Positions 9,862-17,825 of a stretch of 64,000 nucleotides of DNA are shown one piece after another. Each line of letters opens with the position of its first letter. The first letter of the stretch is position 1. The notes under the pieces are model-generated. The model saw only the letters and a list, made by a program, of their open reading frames with translations. It searched no databases and was not told the DNA's origin. Origin of the DNA: Pseudomonadota bacterium (GTDB lineage Bacteria; Pseudomonadota; Gammaproteobacteria; Burkholderiales; Methylophilaceae). A program made the position numbers and the translations under genes. The stretch lies in the NCBI GenBank assembly GCA_029782295.1, contig JAKOVB010000045.1:22672-86671 (forward strand). Direction: 5' to 3'.

Positions 9862-10575
9862 TCAGCTCGCGTAGTAACGTTCGGTATTGATGAAGCCGCG
9901 CTGGTTCTGCGGGCAGGCGTTCCGGCAGAGGTCATCTGGGGCTGCCAGTCCCGCGTGCAATGCAGTCAGCATGACGGCCGCCGGCTTGTACTGCGGACCG
10001 GGATCGAGCGGGTGCGGTGCAGTAGACAGAACGACCAGCACATCCATGTCGAAGCGCAGTTCCACCGTGGAGCCGGCCTCGCTGTTCCCGGCATGGAACT
10101 GCAGGCAGCCGTCGTCGTCGGCTGTCACCTTGCTGAAGAAGTTGACGTTGGCCACCAGGTCGCGCTTGCCCATGCCCCACTTGCCGAGTTCGATCAACAG
10201 GCCGTCCTTGCCGCTGCGAACCATCTCGTTGCGATGACTCTGGAAATTCGCCTTGCCGTATTTCTGCTCCACCAGAGCGGCATCGGATACCCCGCAGATG
10301 GTGTCATGCCAGCCAACGCTGTCATGGATGACGGAACACAATACGCGCCCCATATCCGAGTAACAGACGTTGCCGGCAGTGAGGAAGGCGGTGTGCTGGG
10401 CCTTGAGCGTATCCGGCATGTTGTAGCGCTCCAGTTTTTCCTCGCGGTTGAAAAAGAGTGCGGAGACGTTGGCCCCGCCTTCCAGGTCGGTCAGTCGCAA
10501 CGCGCTGCCGCGGCGCATGATGCCCGACCAATGGTTGCCACCGGGGATGCGTTCTTCCCAAAGGATGTCGTTCAT
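9862..10575 (-). CDS. cgdA: DUF1989 protein UAAP1; carboxyguanidine deiminase subunit
   Basis: A 237-residue DUF1989 protein of the UAAP1 type: [56 protein letters not shown], then [13 protein letters not shown] and [20 protein letters not shown]. It is predicted to pair with the next gene product to deiminate carboxyguanidine in the cytoplasm. Where the partner has TCGRHDT, this subunit has SVGWHDT, so one cysteine is absent at that point, and a cysteine appears five residues later (ICG). The start ATG overlaps the stop of the NikR-like regulator gene (ATGA). No membrane segments or signal peptide. Confidence 0.9.
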   Translation of the reverse strand: MNDILWEERIPGGNHWSGIMRRGSALRLTDLEGGANVSALFFNREEKLERYNMPDTLKAQHTAFLTAGNVCYSDMGRVLCSVIHDSVGWHDTICGVSDAALVEQKYGKANFQSHRNEMVRSGKDGLLIELGKWGMGKRDLVANVNFFSKVTADDDGCLQFHAGNSEAGSTVELRFDMDVLVVLSTAPHPLDPGPQYKPAAVMLTALHAGLAAPDDLCRNACPQNQRGFINTERYYAS

Positions 10576-11048
10576 TGCATATTTCCTTGTGATGTCTGTT
10601 CTGTCATCGGGTGTAACGGCGGGATGACGGCCGCCATGAGCTGCAACTTGCCGGTAATGACTCCCCGCAGCGTCACGAACCTGTCGGCGATGGCCTGTAC
10701 CTTCTGGGCGGGCCCCTGCACCAGGATGACCTCCAGCGTCTGGTTGTTCATCAGCGGCACATGCAAGGAGCTGATGACCTCGTCCAGATACTGGTACTGC
10801 AGGTCGGCCAGGGTGCTCTGCAGGCCGCGCGTCGTGTTGTGGTAGAGCAGGGTGATGGTGCCGGCCATGACCTCGTTGCCGGAGACGCGCTGATGTTCGA
10901 GCACGTGCTGGCGCAGCATGACGTTGATCGCCTGCGAGCGGCTGCCGAATCCGCGGCTGGCCACCATGGCATCGACATCTGCCTGCAGGTCGTCCGGCAG
11001 CGAAATGCTGATGCGGCTGACCGGGCGGGTTTTCTGCTTGAGGTTCAT
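10572..11048 (-). CDS. NikR-like ribbon-helix-helix regulator lacking the nickel site
   Basis: The 158-residue protein has the two-domain layout of NikR: an N-terminal ribbon-helix-helix DNA-binding domain (SRISISLPDDLQADVDAMVASRGFGSRSQAINVMLRQHV, residues 10-50) and a C-terminal ACT-like domain (AGTITLLYHNT, SSLHVPLMNNQTLEVILVQG, FVTLRGVITGKLQLMA). Aligned by eye with E. coli NikR, the ligands His76, His87, His89 and Cys95 correspond to Tyr, His, Pro and Thr, so the high-affinity nickel site is gone. The start at MNLKQK is preferred over an upstream ATG inside the glutamine synthetase gene. I infer that it controls this operon, probably at the inverted repeat 16155-16186, in response to a signal other than nickel. 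Confidence 0.82.
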   Translation of the reverse strand: MNLKQKTRPVSRISISLPDDLQADVDAMVASRGFGSRSQAINVMLRQHVLEHQRVSGNEVMAGTITLLYHNTTRGLQSTLADLQYQYLDEVISSLHVPLMNNQTLEVILVQGPAQKVQAIADRFVTLRGVITGKLQLMAAVIPPLHPMTEQTSQGNMQ

Positions 11049-11062
11049 GGCTTCGTCATGGG

Positions 11063-12427
11063 TCAGAACATGTAGCTGTAGCGTTCGGTTTCCCACTGGC
11101 TGACCGTCAGGTGGTAGGTCTCCCATTCATCCGTCTTGTAGGCGATGAACTCGTCACGCAATTCCTGCCCCAGGGTTTTGGTCACCAGCGGGTCGGCGGC
11201 AAAGGCGCGCACCGCCTCCTGCAGGGTTTGCGGCAGGAAGTCGATGCCACGTGCGAGACGTTCCGCCTCGGGGATGGCGTACAGGTTGTCCTCGTTGGGG
11301 GCGCCAGGGTCCAGGCCTTCCCGGATGCCTTCCAGCCCGGCGGCCAGGGCCAGCGTCGCAGCGAGGTAAGGATTGACCGCTCCGTCGGCATTGCGCGACT
11401 CGCAGCGTCCGCCGCCCGCAGGGACGCGCACCGAATTGGTGCGGTTGTTGGAACCGTAGGAATTGAACACCGGCGCCCAGCTGAAGTAGCTCATGCGCCC
11501 CTGGCGAACCAGCCGCTTGTAACTGTTGACCGTAGGTGCGAACACGGCGCACAGCGCTGGGCCGTGCTTGAGGATTCCCGCGATGAACTGATACCCGAGC
11601 TTGGTCAGGCCGAGCCCGCGCGGATCATCCTTGGGGTCGCAGGCGAACAGGTTCTTGCCGGTCCCGAGGTCATACAGCGACATGTTGAAATGGGCGCCGG
11701 TACCGGTCTTGTCGGCGAAGGGCTTGGGCATCATGGTGGCGAGCAACCCGTCTTCCTTGGCGTAATGCTTGGCCATGTAGCGGAAAAAGGTCAGGCGGTC
11801 GCACATGGTCAGCGCGTCGCTGTAATTGAAATCGAATTCGAACTGGCTGTTGCCGTCTTCATGGTCGAAGGAGTACAGGTCCCAGCCAAGGTCGTTGATG
11901 GCCGTCGCCATCTTGTCCAGCCAGCCGAAGTTATCCATGAATCCGCGCACGTCGTAGCAAGGCTTGGTGAGCTTGTCGTCCGGATTCGGTACGACCAGCG
12001 TGCCGTCTGCCTCCTGCTTCAGCAGGTAAATCTCGCACTCGATGCCGAGGTTGAAGCCGAAGCCCATCTCCGCAGCCTGTGCCAGCGCGTTCTTCAGTGC
12101 CACCCGGGTGTTCAGGGGATACGGCTTGCCCTGGAAGCCATTGTCTGCCGGCATCCATGCCACCTTCGGCTCCCATGGCAGGGGGATGATGTGGTCGAGG
12201 TCGGGGATGGAATTCAGTTCATCGTCGCTCGGCGCCTGGCCCAGCCCGTCCAGCGCGTAACCGGTATATCGTTCCGACCCCGCGGCCATCTGCGGCAGAT
12301 GGTCGATCGGAACGACCTTGGCCTTGGGGATGCCGTGGATGTCGACGTAGGCGCCGATGCAATATTTCACGCCCTTGGCCTTGAGATCTGCCTGGATGCT
12401 TGCGATTTCTGCTGCTGACTTCGACAT
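11063..12427 (-). CDS. Type III (GlnT-like) glutamine synthetase family protein
   Basis: A 453-residue member of the glutamine synthetase superfamily. It has the short N-terminal beta-grasp part ([18 protein letters not shown]) and the catalytic barrel with [48 protein letters not shown] and the arginine-rich [30 protein letters not shown]. The closest match known to me is type III glutamine synthetase (GlnT); related enzymes ligate amines other than ammonia to glutamate, for example gamma-glutamylmethylamide synthetase. In this operon it could capture the ammonia released from guanidine, or ligate an amine side product. RBS AAAGG lies before the ATG; the downstream regulator gene starts 14 bases after the stop. 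Confidence 0.88.
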   Translation of the reverse strand: MSKSAAEIASIQADLKAKGVKYCIGAYVDIHGIPKAKVVPIDHLPQMAAGSERYTGYALDGLGQAPSDDELNSIPDLDHIIPLPWEPKVAWMPADNGFQGKPYPLNTRVALKNALAQAAEMGFGFNLGIECEIYLLKQEADGTLVVPNPDDKLTKPCYDVRGFMDNFGWLDKMATAINDLGWDLYSFDHEDGNSQFEFDFNYSDALTMCDRLTFFRYMAKHYAKEDGLLATMMPKPFADKTGTGAHFNMSLYDLGTGKNLFACDPKDDPRGLGLTKLGYQFIAGILKHGPALCAVFAPTVNSYKRLVRQGRMSYFSWAPVFNSYGSNNRTNSVRVPAGGGRCESRNADGAVNPYLAATLALAAGLEGIREGLDPGAPNEDNLYAIPEAERLARGIDFLPQTLQEAVRAFAADPLVTKTLGQELRDEFIAYKTDEWETYHLTVSQWETERYSYMF

Positions 12428-12467
12428 GGCTTTACCTTTCAAAAACATCGATCAAATGGAAACTGCC

Positions 12468-13244
12468 TCAGCCGTGTACATGGCTGAAATAGGAATACGA
12501 GAGGGGCGGCGTCTCCTGCATGCCCTTGCGGACCAGTGCACTCAGGTCCTCCACCATCCAGTCGAACCAGACGGAACCTTTTTCGGCGGATGATTTGCTG
12601 GGCTGGCCGGTCACGCCGTTCAGGCTGGTGCGGTTGACCGGATGGGCAAACACGAGGCCATCGGTACGGTCAGGATCATCGGCCGCGGCAAGCTTGCTTT
12701 CACGGACCATGTCCGGTGCCTTGGCCAGCATCAGCGAAGTCTCCGCGTCGTTGGCGTGCCAGTCGTCGCCATCGGCGAAATGGAATTCGCGGACCCTGGG
12801 GCTGATGGTGGCCGAGTTGAAAACGGCCACCATCATGTCGTCATGGGCGCTACGCAGCATCTCCAGCGCACATCGGAGCGGCGCGGCATTGGTGACGTGG
12901 GTGTTGACGATGAACAGGCGGCGTACCCCGCTGGCGTAAGCCCAGTCCCCGATTTCCTTGATCAGGTTGATCAACGTGATCGGCGTCACGGCGATGGTGC
13001 CGGGCCAACGCTGGCTATGTCCGACCGAGCAGCCGTAGGGCATGGTCGGTAGCATGGGTACCCGAACCTGTTCGGCGACGGCGCGGCAAAGGATGTCCGC
13101 CAGGATGTAGTCCATGCCACAGCCCATGTGCGGGCCGTGCTGCTCGGTTGCGCCGATGGGCAGGATGGCGCTCTGGTTTGCCACGGCGAGTTTGGACGGC
13201 ATTTCATCCCAGGTGGTGTGTGACCATTGCATCGTCATGATCAC
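12468..13244 (-). CDS. Creatininase-family amidohydrolase
   Basis: A 258-residue member of the creatinine amidohydrolase family. Metal-binding positions are recognisable: [19 protein letters not shown] gives Glu, His and Asp, [11 protein letters not shown] supplies the histidine of the usual NGHGGN loop, and [13 protein letters not shown] the conserved HA..ETS segment. The loop is NTHVTN instead of NGHGGN, so a changed substrate is likely. The family includes creatininase and several cyclic-amide or formamide hydrolases. In a guanidine operon the substrate may be a guanidine derivative such as creatinine, an acylated guanidine or a cyclic ureide; this is inference. The start could be MIMTM or MTM a few codons later. 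It overlaps the ATPase gene by 4 bases. Confidence 0.85.
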   Translation of the reverse strand: MIMTMQWSHTTWDEMPSKLAVANQSAILPIGATEQHGPHMGCGMDYILADILCRAVAEQVRVPMLPTMPYGCSVGHSQRWPGTIAVTPITLINLIKEIGDWAYASGVRRLFIVNTHVTNAAPLRCALEMLRSAHDDMMVAVFNSATISPRVREFHFADGDDWHANDAETSLMLAKAPDMVRESKLAAADDPDRTDGLVFAHPVNRTSLNGVTGQPSKSSAEKGSVWFDWMVEDLSALVRKGMQETPPLSYSYFSHVHG

Positions 13245-14155
13245 TCCACGTTGTCCGCTACGTTGACGAAACGGATCATGTGCGGCTTCACCTCGGCATC
13301 CGGGTCCGGTTCCGGTTCGGGCGGGTGGATCAGCGCTTCCAGCCTGGCCTTGGTCGCCAGGAATTCCGGACTGGTGGACTGGTTGGCATGGCGCGGGCGC
13401 GGTACGGGGACCTCGATCAGTTCCTGCACTTCGCCCGGATGGGCCTTGAGCACGAGGATGCGATCAGCCAGGAATATCGCCTCATCCAGATCGTGTGTGA
13501 TGAACAGGATGGTGATGTCGATGTTGCGCCAGATTTCCAGCAGATGCGCCTGCATGCGGGCACGTGATTGTGCATCCAGGGCGCCGAACGGCTCGTCCAT
13601 GAGCAGGATGCGGGGCTGGTTGACCAGCGCCCGTGCGATGGCGACACGCTGCTTCATGCCACCGGAAAGTTCATGCGGGTAAGCGTTGGCGAACCTTTCC
13701 AGCCCGACCAGTTCCAGCCACAATTCCGCCTCGCGGCCTGCCTCGAACGCGCTGGTGCCGTTCATCTCCAGCCCGAACATGACGTTCTTCTTCACCGTCA
13801 GCCACGGGAACAGGGTGTAGCCCTGGAAGACCATGCCGCGATCGCGGCCGGGCCCGGTCACCGGTTTGCCGTCCAGCAGCACATCGCCGGAGGTATGCGA
13901 CTCCAGTCCGGCCAGGATGCGAATCAGGGTCGACTTGCCGCAACCGGAAGGACCCAGCACGCAGACGAATTCGCGGCGATGGGTCTTGAAGTTGATCCCC
14001 TTGAGCGCGGTCACATCGCCTTTGGTCGATTTGTAGACCTTGCCGAGGTCTTTCACTTCCAGAACCACATCACGCTGCTTTAGCCGTGCGAAGCGATCCC
14101 TGACTGTTTCGGACTGATCAAGATAGCTGGGTAACTGTGGATGCTTCATGTTCAT
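13241..14155 (-). CDS. ABC transporter ATPase (NitT/TauT/SsuB type)
   Basis: The ATP-hydrolysing subunit of the importer encoded with the next two upstream genes. The 304-residue protein has Walker [11 protein letters not shown]-loop [10 protein letters not shown], signature LSGGMKQR, Walker [13 protein letters not shown] and the switch histidine in ITHDLDEA, in the style of the nitrate/taurine/sulfonate family. It carries an N-terminal extension of about 30 residues before the first beta strand ([12 protein letters not shown]) and a proline/glutamate-rich tail ([15 protein letters not shown]), both longer than usual. It overlaps the permease gene by 4 bases. Confidence 0.93.
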   Translation of the reverse strand: MNMKHPQLPSYLDQSETVRDRFARLKQRDVVLEVKDLGKVYKSTKGDVTALKGINFKTHRREFVCVLGPSGCGKSTLIRILAGLESHTSGDVLLDGKPVTGPGRDRGMVFQGYTLFPWLTVKKNVMFGLEMNGTSAFEAGREAELWLELVGLERFANAYPHELSGGMKQRVAIARALVNQPRILLMDEPFGALDAQSRARMQAHLLEIWRNIDITILFITHDLDEAIFLADRILVLKAHPGEVQELIEVPVPRPRHANQSTSPEFLATKARLEALIHPPEPEPDPDAEVKPHMIRFVNVADNVE

Positions 14156-15117
14156 TCCTTATTCGCCGGGCGATCCCATGGGAAAAGCTTCTTGCCTAGC
14201 CTGGCCAGCAACTGGTCGCTGCCGAGGCCGAGCAGGCCGATCATGAAGATCGCGGCATAGACATTGTCGAAATGCTGGTAGCGCGCCTGTTGCGTGATAA
14301 ACCAGGTAATCCCCGAGGAGGTACCGATCAGTTCTGCCACGATCAGGTAGGTCCAGGCCCATCCCAGCAGGATGCGCTGGTCACGGTAGAGTTCTGGCAG
14401 GATGCCGGGCAGGATGACGTGGAACAGCAGGCGGATCCGATTGGTGCCCAGCGTCATCGCGGCTTCGAGCAGGGCGTAGTCCAGCTTGCGTGTGGTATTG
14501 GCGATGATGAGGACTTGCTGGAACAGCGTGCCGATGACGATGATGCTGATCTTGGGCCCGTCGTAGATCCCCAGGATGGCCACCGCCAGAGCCCCGAAGG
14601 CCGGTGCCGGCAGGTAGCGGAAAAATTCGATGAAAGGCTCGTTCAGGCGTGAGACGGCGCTGTAGGTGCCGCACAGGATGCCCAAGGGGACCCCGATCAG
14701 GGAAGAGATCAGAAACCCCCAGAAGATGATCTGCACGCTATGCCAGAGGCTTTCGTGCAGCCACTGCCCGTCATGCTGCTCGGGCGGTGTGATGAATGCA
14801 GTGTAGAACGCCTTGGCCACCTCGTGAGGTGCCGGCAGATAGATGGGGTTGGCGGGATTTCCTTCAGGCAATATCTTGCCCAGGGATTGCATGGTGGAAG
14901 ACTCTTCGGCAAAAACCCCCTTGTCGACCAGCATGCCGACCTGGAAGTAATCCACGTCGCCGGGGTTGTTGACCAGCACCATCGGATGCCAGACAAAGGG
15001 CACGTAGCTGACGATGCACCAGACCAGCAAAGGCAGCAGAAATGAACCGGCGCCAAGCATGGTTCTCTTGCGCGGAGACAGTTCCCTGCGGACCGCAAAC
15101 CAGGATGAGAGATTCAT
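14152..15117 (-). CDS. ABC transporter permease (NitT/TauT/SsuC type)
   Basis: The membrane subunit of the importer, 321 residues. A first transmembrane helix ([13 protein letters not shown]) is followed by a periplasmic stretch of about 90 residues that is longer than in typical SsuC/TauC permeases, then five helices of the BPD_transp_1 domain. The cytoplasmic loop that docks on the ATPase is visible as [26 protein letters not shown]. The substrate is inferred from the operon to be guanidine or a related cation. The gene starts 21 bases after the binding-protein gene. Confidence 0.92.
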   Translation of the reverse strand: MNLSSWFAVRRELSPRKRTMLGAGSFLLPLLVWCIVSYVPFVWHPMVLVNNPGDVDYFQVGMLVDKGVFAEESSTMQSLGKILPEGNPANPIYLPAPHEVAKAFYTAFITPPEQHDGQWLHESLWHSVQIIFWGFLISSLIGVPLGILCGTYSAVSRLNEPFIEFFRYLPAPAFGALAVAILGIYDGPKISIIVIGTLFQQVLIIANTTRKLDYALLEAAMTLGTNRIRLLFHVILPGILPELYRDQRILLGWAWTYLIVAELIGTSSGITWFITQQARYQHFDNVYAAIFMIGLLGLGSDQLLARLGKKLFPWDRPANKE

Positions 15118-15138
15118 TTCCGTGCCTTTCCCTGTTCG

Positions 15139-16137
15139 TTACTTCGTTGCCAGCGTCGGGTCGATGGCCTTGGTCAGGTCCTGCGGTTGCTTGTAGACGC
15201 CATTGGCCACGTTAAAGGTGTCTGCGATCTTGCTGGAGCCGTACAGGGACTTGAATCCGTCAGCCTTCACGAAAACCTTCTTGCCCTCCTCCAGGCTCAG
15301 CAGCTTGGTGCCCTTGAGCAGTGGCAGATAAGCCTCGGGCTTCAAACCGACGCGGGCGGACATGATCTTGACGGCGTCCGGCTGGGTCTTCGGATCGTTG
15401 ATGTAGGTCACCACCTTGTCCCAGACCTTGATCACCTTCTGCCATTCAGCGCGGTGAGCGGAAAGGCTGGCCGGATTGACGGTCACGACGTCGTAGATCA
15501 GCCCGGGCTCGTTGGCCGAGGTGTAGATCGGCTTGGCACCGGGGACGCGCTTCATGGCCTCGCCCGAGTTGGGCTGCCAGGCACCGATGGCGGCAAGATC
15601 CCCTGAAGCCAGGGCTTGCGGGGTTTCATTGGTCTTGGTGTTGACGATGGTGACGTCGGATTCCTTCATCCCGGCCTTTTCGAGGCCGTTGAGCAGTAGC
15701 AGGTGCTCGACCAGGCCGGTTTCCAGGCCGATCTTCTTGCCCTTGAGGTCCTTGAGGCTCTTGATGCCGGGTTTGGCCACGATCATGTCGTTGCCGTTGG
15801 AGTAATCCGTCAGCATGATCATCACGTTCTTGGCCCCGCCGGAAGCCATGACCAGAGCATCGCCGTTGGTCACGGTCACTGCGTCGATCTTGCCGGCAGC
15901 GAAGGCGTCCATCGAGGCGGAATAGTCGAACCAGTCGAAACGGACATCGACCCCGGCTTCTTTCAGCCATCCCTTTTCGATTGCGACCTGCCACGCGACC
16001 CATCCCGGCCAGTCGCTGTAACCGATCTTGAGAGGCTCTGCCCAGGTGGCTCCGGATGAGAGCATGACCACGGGCATGGAGAGCCCGAGAATGACCTGCT
16101 TCAATAAGCTGCTTTTGGATCTGGCTTGCTTTGACAT
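15139..16137 (-). CDS. Periplasmic substrate-binding protein of the ABC importer
   Basis: The 332-residue precursor begins with a Sec signal peptide ([27 protein letters not shown], cleavage after about residue 33), then [25 protein letters not shown], the usual start of NitT/TauT-type (SsuA/NMT1-like) binding proteins. Further family blocks are [34 protein letters not shown] and [11 protein letters not shown]. It is the first gene of the operon, preceded by AGGAGAT and the sigma-54 promoter. Similar binding proteins accompany guanidine-riboswitch-controlled carboxylase loci, so guanidine or a derivative is the likely ligand; the ligand cannot be read from the sequence. Confidence 0.92.
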   Translation of the reverse strand: MSKQARSKSSLLKQVILGLSMPVVMLSSGATWAEPLKIGYSDWPGWVAWQVAIEKGWLKEAGVDVRFDWFDYSASMDAFAAGKIDAVTVTNGDALVMASGGAKNVMIMLTDYSNGNDMIVAKPGIKSLKDLKGKKIGLETGLVEHLLLLNGLEKAGMKESDVTIVNTKTNETPQALASGDLAAIGAWQPNSGEAMKRVPGAKPIYTSANEPGLIYDVVTVNPASLSAHRAEWQKVIKVWDKVVTYINDPKTQPDAVKIMSARVGLKPEAYLPLLKGTKLLSLEEGKKVFVKADGFKSLYGSSKIADTFNVANGVYKQPQDLTKAIDPTLATK

Positions 16138-16154
16138 GACGATCTCCTAAAGTT

Positions 16155-16186
16155 GAGTATTACTGGAACGAATGACAGTAATACTC
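16155..16186. promoter_or_regulatory. Perfect inverted repeat, candidate operator of the NikR-like regulator
   Basis: GAGTATTACTG and CAGTAATACTC form perfect 11-bp arms around a 10-base spacer. Counted as half-sites this is GTATTA-N16-TAATAC, the same geometry as the E. coli NikR operator GTATGA-N16-TCATAC with one base changed in each half. It lies just downstream of the -12 element, so a bound protein would cover the predicted transcription start (about 16179). The operon itself encodes a NikR-like protein. Confidence 0.8.
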
Positions 16187-16188
16187 AT

Positions 16189-16204
16189 AGCAAGCGCCGT
16201 GCCA
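16189..16204 (-). promoter_or_regulatory. Sigma-54 promoter of the guanidine operon
   Basis: On the minus strand the sequence is TGGCACG-GCGC-TTGCT, a full match to the -24/-12 consensus TGGCACG-N4-TTGCW. It lies about 52 bases upstream of the ATG of the binding-protein gene, with transcription predicted to start near 16179. Sigma-54 promoters need an AAA+ activator; NtrC-like sites lie upstream. Confidence 0.88.
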
Positions 16205-16280
16205 TGGAAATTAGTCGATGATAATCAATCAGATAATGCGTTTTCGTATCATTGTCGGCTATTGGGCTGGAGGGAGTTTA

Positions 16281-16317
16281 GGCACCAGTTCGGGTCATCG
16301 TGCGCAGAGATGGTGCA
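16281..16317 (-). promoter_or_regulatory. Two tandem NtrC-like activator sites
   Basis: The site at 16301-16317 reads TGCACC-N5-TGCGCA on the minus strand, against the NtrC consensus TGCACC-N5-GGTGCA (10 of 12 positions). A weaker site at 16281-16297 is GGCACC-N5-GGGTCA on the plus strand (9 of 12). The centres are 20 bases apart, two helical turns, and about 110 and 130 bases upstream of the predicted start, similar to the enhancer positions at glnA of enteric bacteria. This implies induction under nitrogen limitation. Confidence 0.6.
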
Positions 16318-16406
16318 GAACAGTTATGGTGACTTGCCGTGCCGGGCAGTGCTCGGAATGGTGGTGGCAAGAAGAATCAGCAGAAGTGCGATTCAGTTGT
16401 GGTGGT

Positions 16407-16442
16407 CCCATGACTTTCATGGGGCGCTCGATGAATCGAGCG
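16407..16442. other. Two adjacent hairpins after pilR
   Basis: CGCTCGAT-GA-ATCGAGCG (16425-16442) and CCCATGA-CTT-TCATGGG (16407-16423) are perfect inverted repeats separated by one base. They start 19 bases after the pilR stop. There is no T tract on the minus strand, so they are not a standard terminator; they could stabilise the pilR mRNA end or assist factor-dependent termination. The rest of the 323-base gap 16138-16460 contains the operon promoter, the operator and the NtrC-like sites; I saw no gene in it. Confidence 0.5.
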
Positions 16443-16460
16443 GTTACGGGTGGGGCGATG

Positions 16461-17825
16461 TCAGCTCAGGTCGTCGTCCCGGCCCAGGCCCAACTTGGCC
16501 AGCCGGTAACGCAGGGCGCGGAAACTGACGCCGAGCAGTTTCGCTGCTGCCGTCTTGTTCTGGCCGGATTTTTCCAATGCATCCAGAATCGCCTGTTTTT
16601 CGATATGTTCGAGAAACTCCGGCAAAGGGATATCGCCCGGTGCCGCAAGTCCGCTCCCGCTGCCGGTGACCTGCGGGCTGTCGAGCAACAGATCCCCGGC
16701 CTCGATCCTGACCCCATCGCACAAGGCCAGGGCGCGTTCCAGAATGTTTTCCAGTTCGCGCACATTGCCGGGAAAGTGATGCCTGCGAAGCAAGTCGATC
16801 GCCTCGCTGGAAAGCTCAGGGTGCCGGACGCCGCTGGTGTCGCACAATCTGGCCAGCAGGGTGGCGGCCAGCAGGGGAATGTCTTCCGGCATTTCGCGCA
16901 GCGCCGGCATTTTCAGTTCAATGACGTTGAGGCGGTAATAGAGGTCCTGGCGGAATAGCCCGGCTTCCATCATTTCGGCGAGGTTGCGATGGGTGGCGCT
17001 GAGGATGCGCACGTCGACGGCATCCTCGGCCGTGCTGCCCACCATGCGCACTTTTTTCTCCTGAATGGCGCGCAACAGCTTCACTTGCATCTGCAGTGGC
17101 AGGTCCGCCACTTCATCCAGGAACAGCGTGCCGCCGCTCGCAGCCTGGAAAAAGCCGATCTTGTCCTGCTGCGCACCGGTGAAGGCGCCTTTGCGGTAGC
17201 CGAAGAATTCGCTCTCCATCAGGTTTTCCGGGATGGCCCCGCAGTTGACCGGCACGAACGGACCATCGCTGCGCGAACTGTGGACGTGGATGAGGCGGGC
17301 CGCCAGTTCCTTGCCGCTACCGGATTCGCCGCTGATGTAGACCGGGGCCTGGCTGCGTGCCAGTTTCTGGATCATGGCGCGGACCTGCTCGATTCGCGGC
17401 GAACGCCCGGTCAGGGCCAGGCCGTGCTCGGCATCTCCGTGCCGCTCGGAAAGCTTGAGGGCGGACTGGATGAGCGGGCGCAACTGCTTGAGAGAAATGG
17501 GTTTGGCCAGGTAATCGAACGCACCGGCCTTGAGGGCGGCGACCGCATTGTCGGTACTGCCGAATGCGGTGATGACGGCGACCGGGAGGCCGGGATGCTG
17601 CTGGTTGATGTGGCGCAGCAGTTCCAGCCCGTCGCCGTCCGGCAGGCGCATATCGGTCAGGCACAGCGCGTAATGTTGCTGTTCCAGCAATTGCCGGGCC
17701 TCGGTCAGGTTGCCGGCAGCATGCACGCGTAAATCCATGCGCTCCAGTGTCATCACCAGCAGTTCGCGGATATCGGCTTCGTCGTCGACGACCAGACACA
17801 ACGGAGGAGTGGAGGACTTAGGCAT
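16461..17825 (-). CDS. pilR: PilR, sigma-54-dependent response regulator
   Basis: A 454-residue NtrC-family activator. The receiver domain (residues 8-125) has the acidic pair in VVDDEAD, the phospho-acceptor aspartate in [13 protein letters not shown] and the lysine in YLAKPIS. The AAA+ domain has Walker [10 protein letters not shown], the sigma-54 contact loop GAFTGA (in [14 protein letters not shown]) and Walker [14 protein letters not shown]. The C-terminal Fis-type helix-turn-helix is [35 protein letters not shown]. The pairing with a PilS-like kinase makes PilR more likely than NtrC, which in Betaproteobacteria sits beside glnA. A likely target is the pilin-like gene at 41030. It overlaps pilS by 8 bases. 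Confidence 0.9.
   Translation of the reverse strand: MPKSSTPPLCLVVDDEADIRELLVMTLERMDLRVHAAGNLTEARQLLEQQHYALCLTDMRLPDGDGLELLRHINQQHPGLPVAVITAFGSTDNAVAALKAGAFDYLAKPISLKQLRPLIQSALKLSERHGDAEHGLALTGRSPRIEQVRAMIQKLARSQAPVYISGESGSGKELAARLIHVHSSRSDGPFVPVNCGAIPENLMESEFFGYRKGAFTGAQQDKIGFFQAASGGTLFLDEVADLPLQMQVKLLRAIQEKKVRMVGSTAEDAVDVRILSATHRNLAEMMEAGLFRQDLYYRLNVIELKMPALREMPEDIPLLAATLLARLCDTSGVRHPELSSEAIDLLRRHHFPGNVRELENILERALALCDGVRIEAGDLLLDSPQVTGSGSGLAAPGDIPLPEFLEHIEKQAILDALEKSGQNKTAAAKLLGVSFRALRYRLAKLGLGRDDDLS

Noticed and set aside
16138..16188. Guanidine-I (ykkC) riboswitch in the operon leader
   Set aside because: The leader is only about 40 bases and is occupied by the inverted repeat; none of the ykkC-I conserved blocks is present.
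16461..17825. NtrC as the identity of the response regulator next to the guanidine operon
   Set aside because: It is paired with a six-helix PilS-type kinase rather than soluble NtrB, and no glnA lies beside it.
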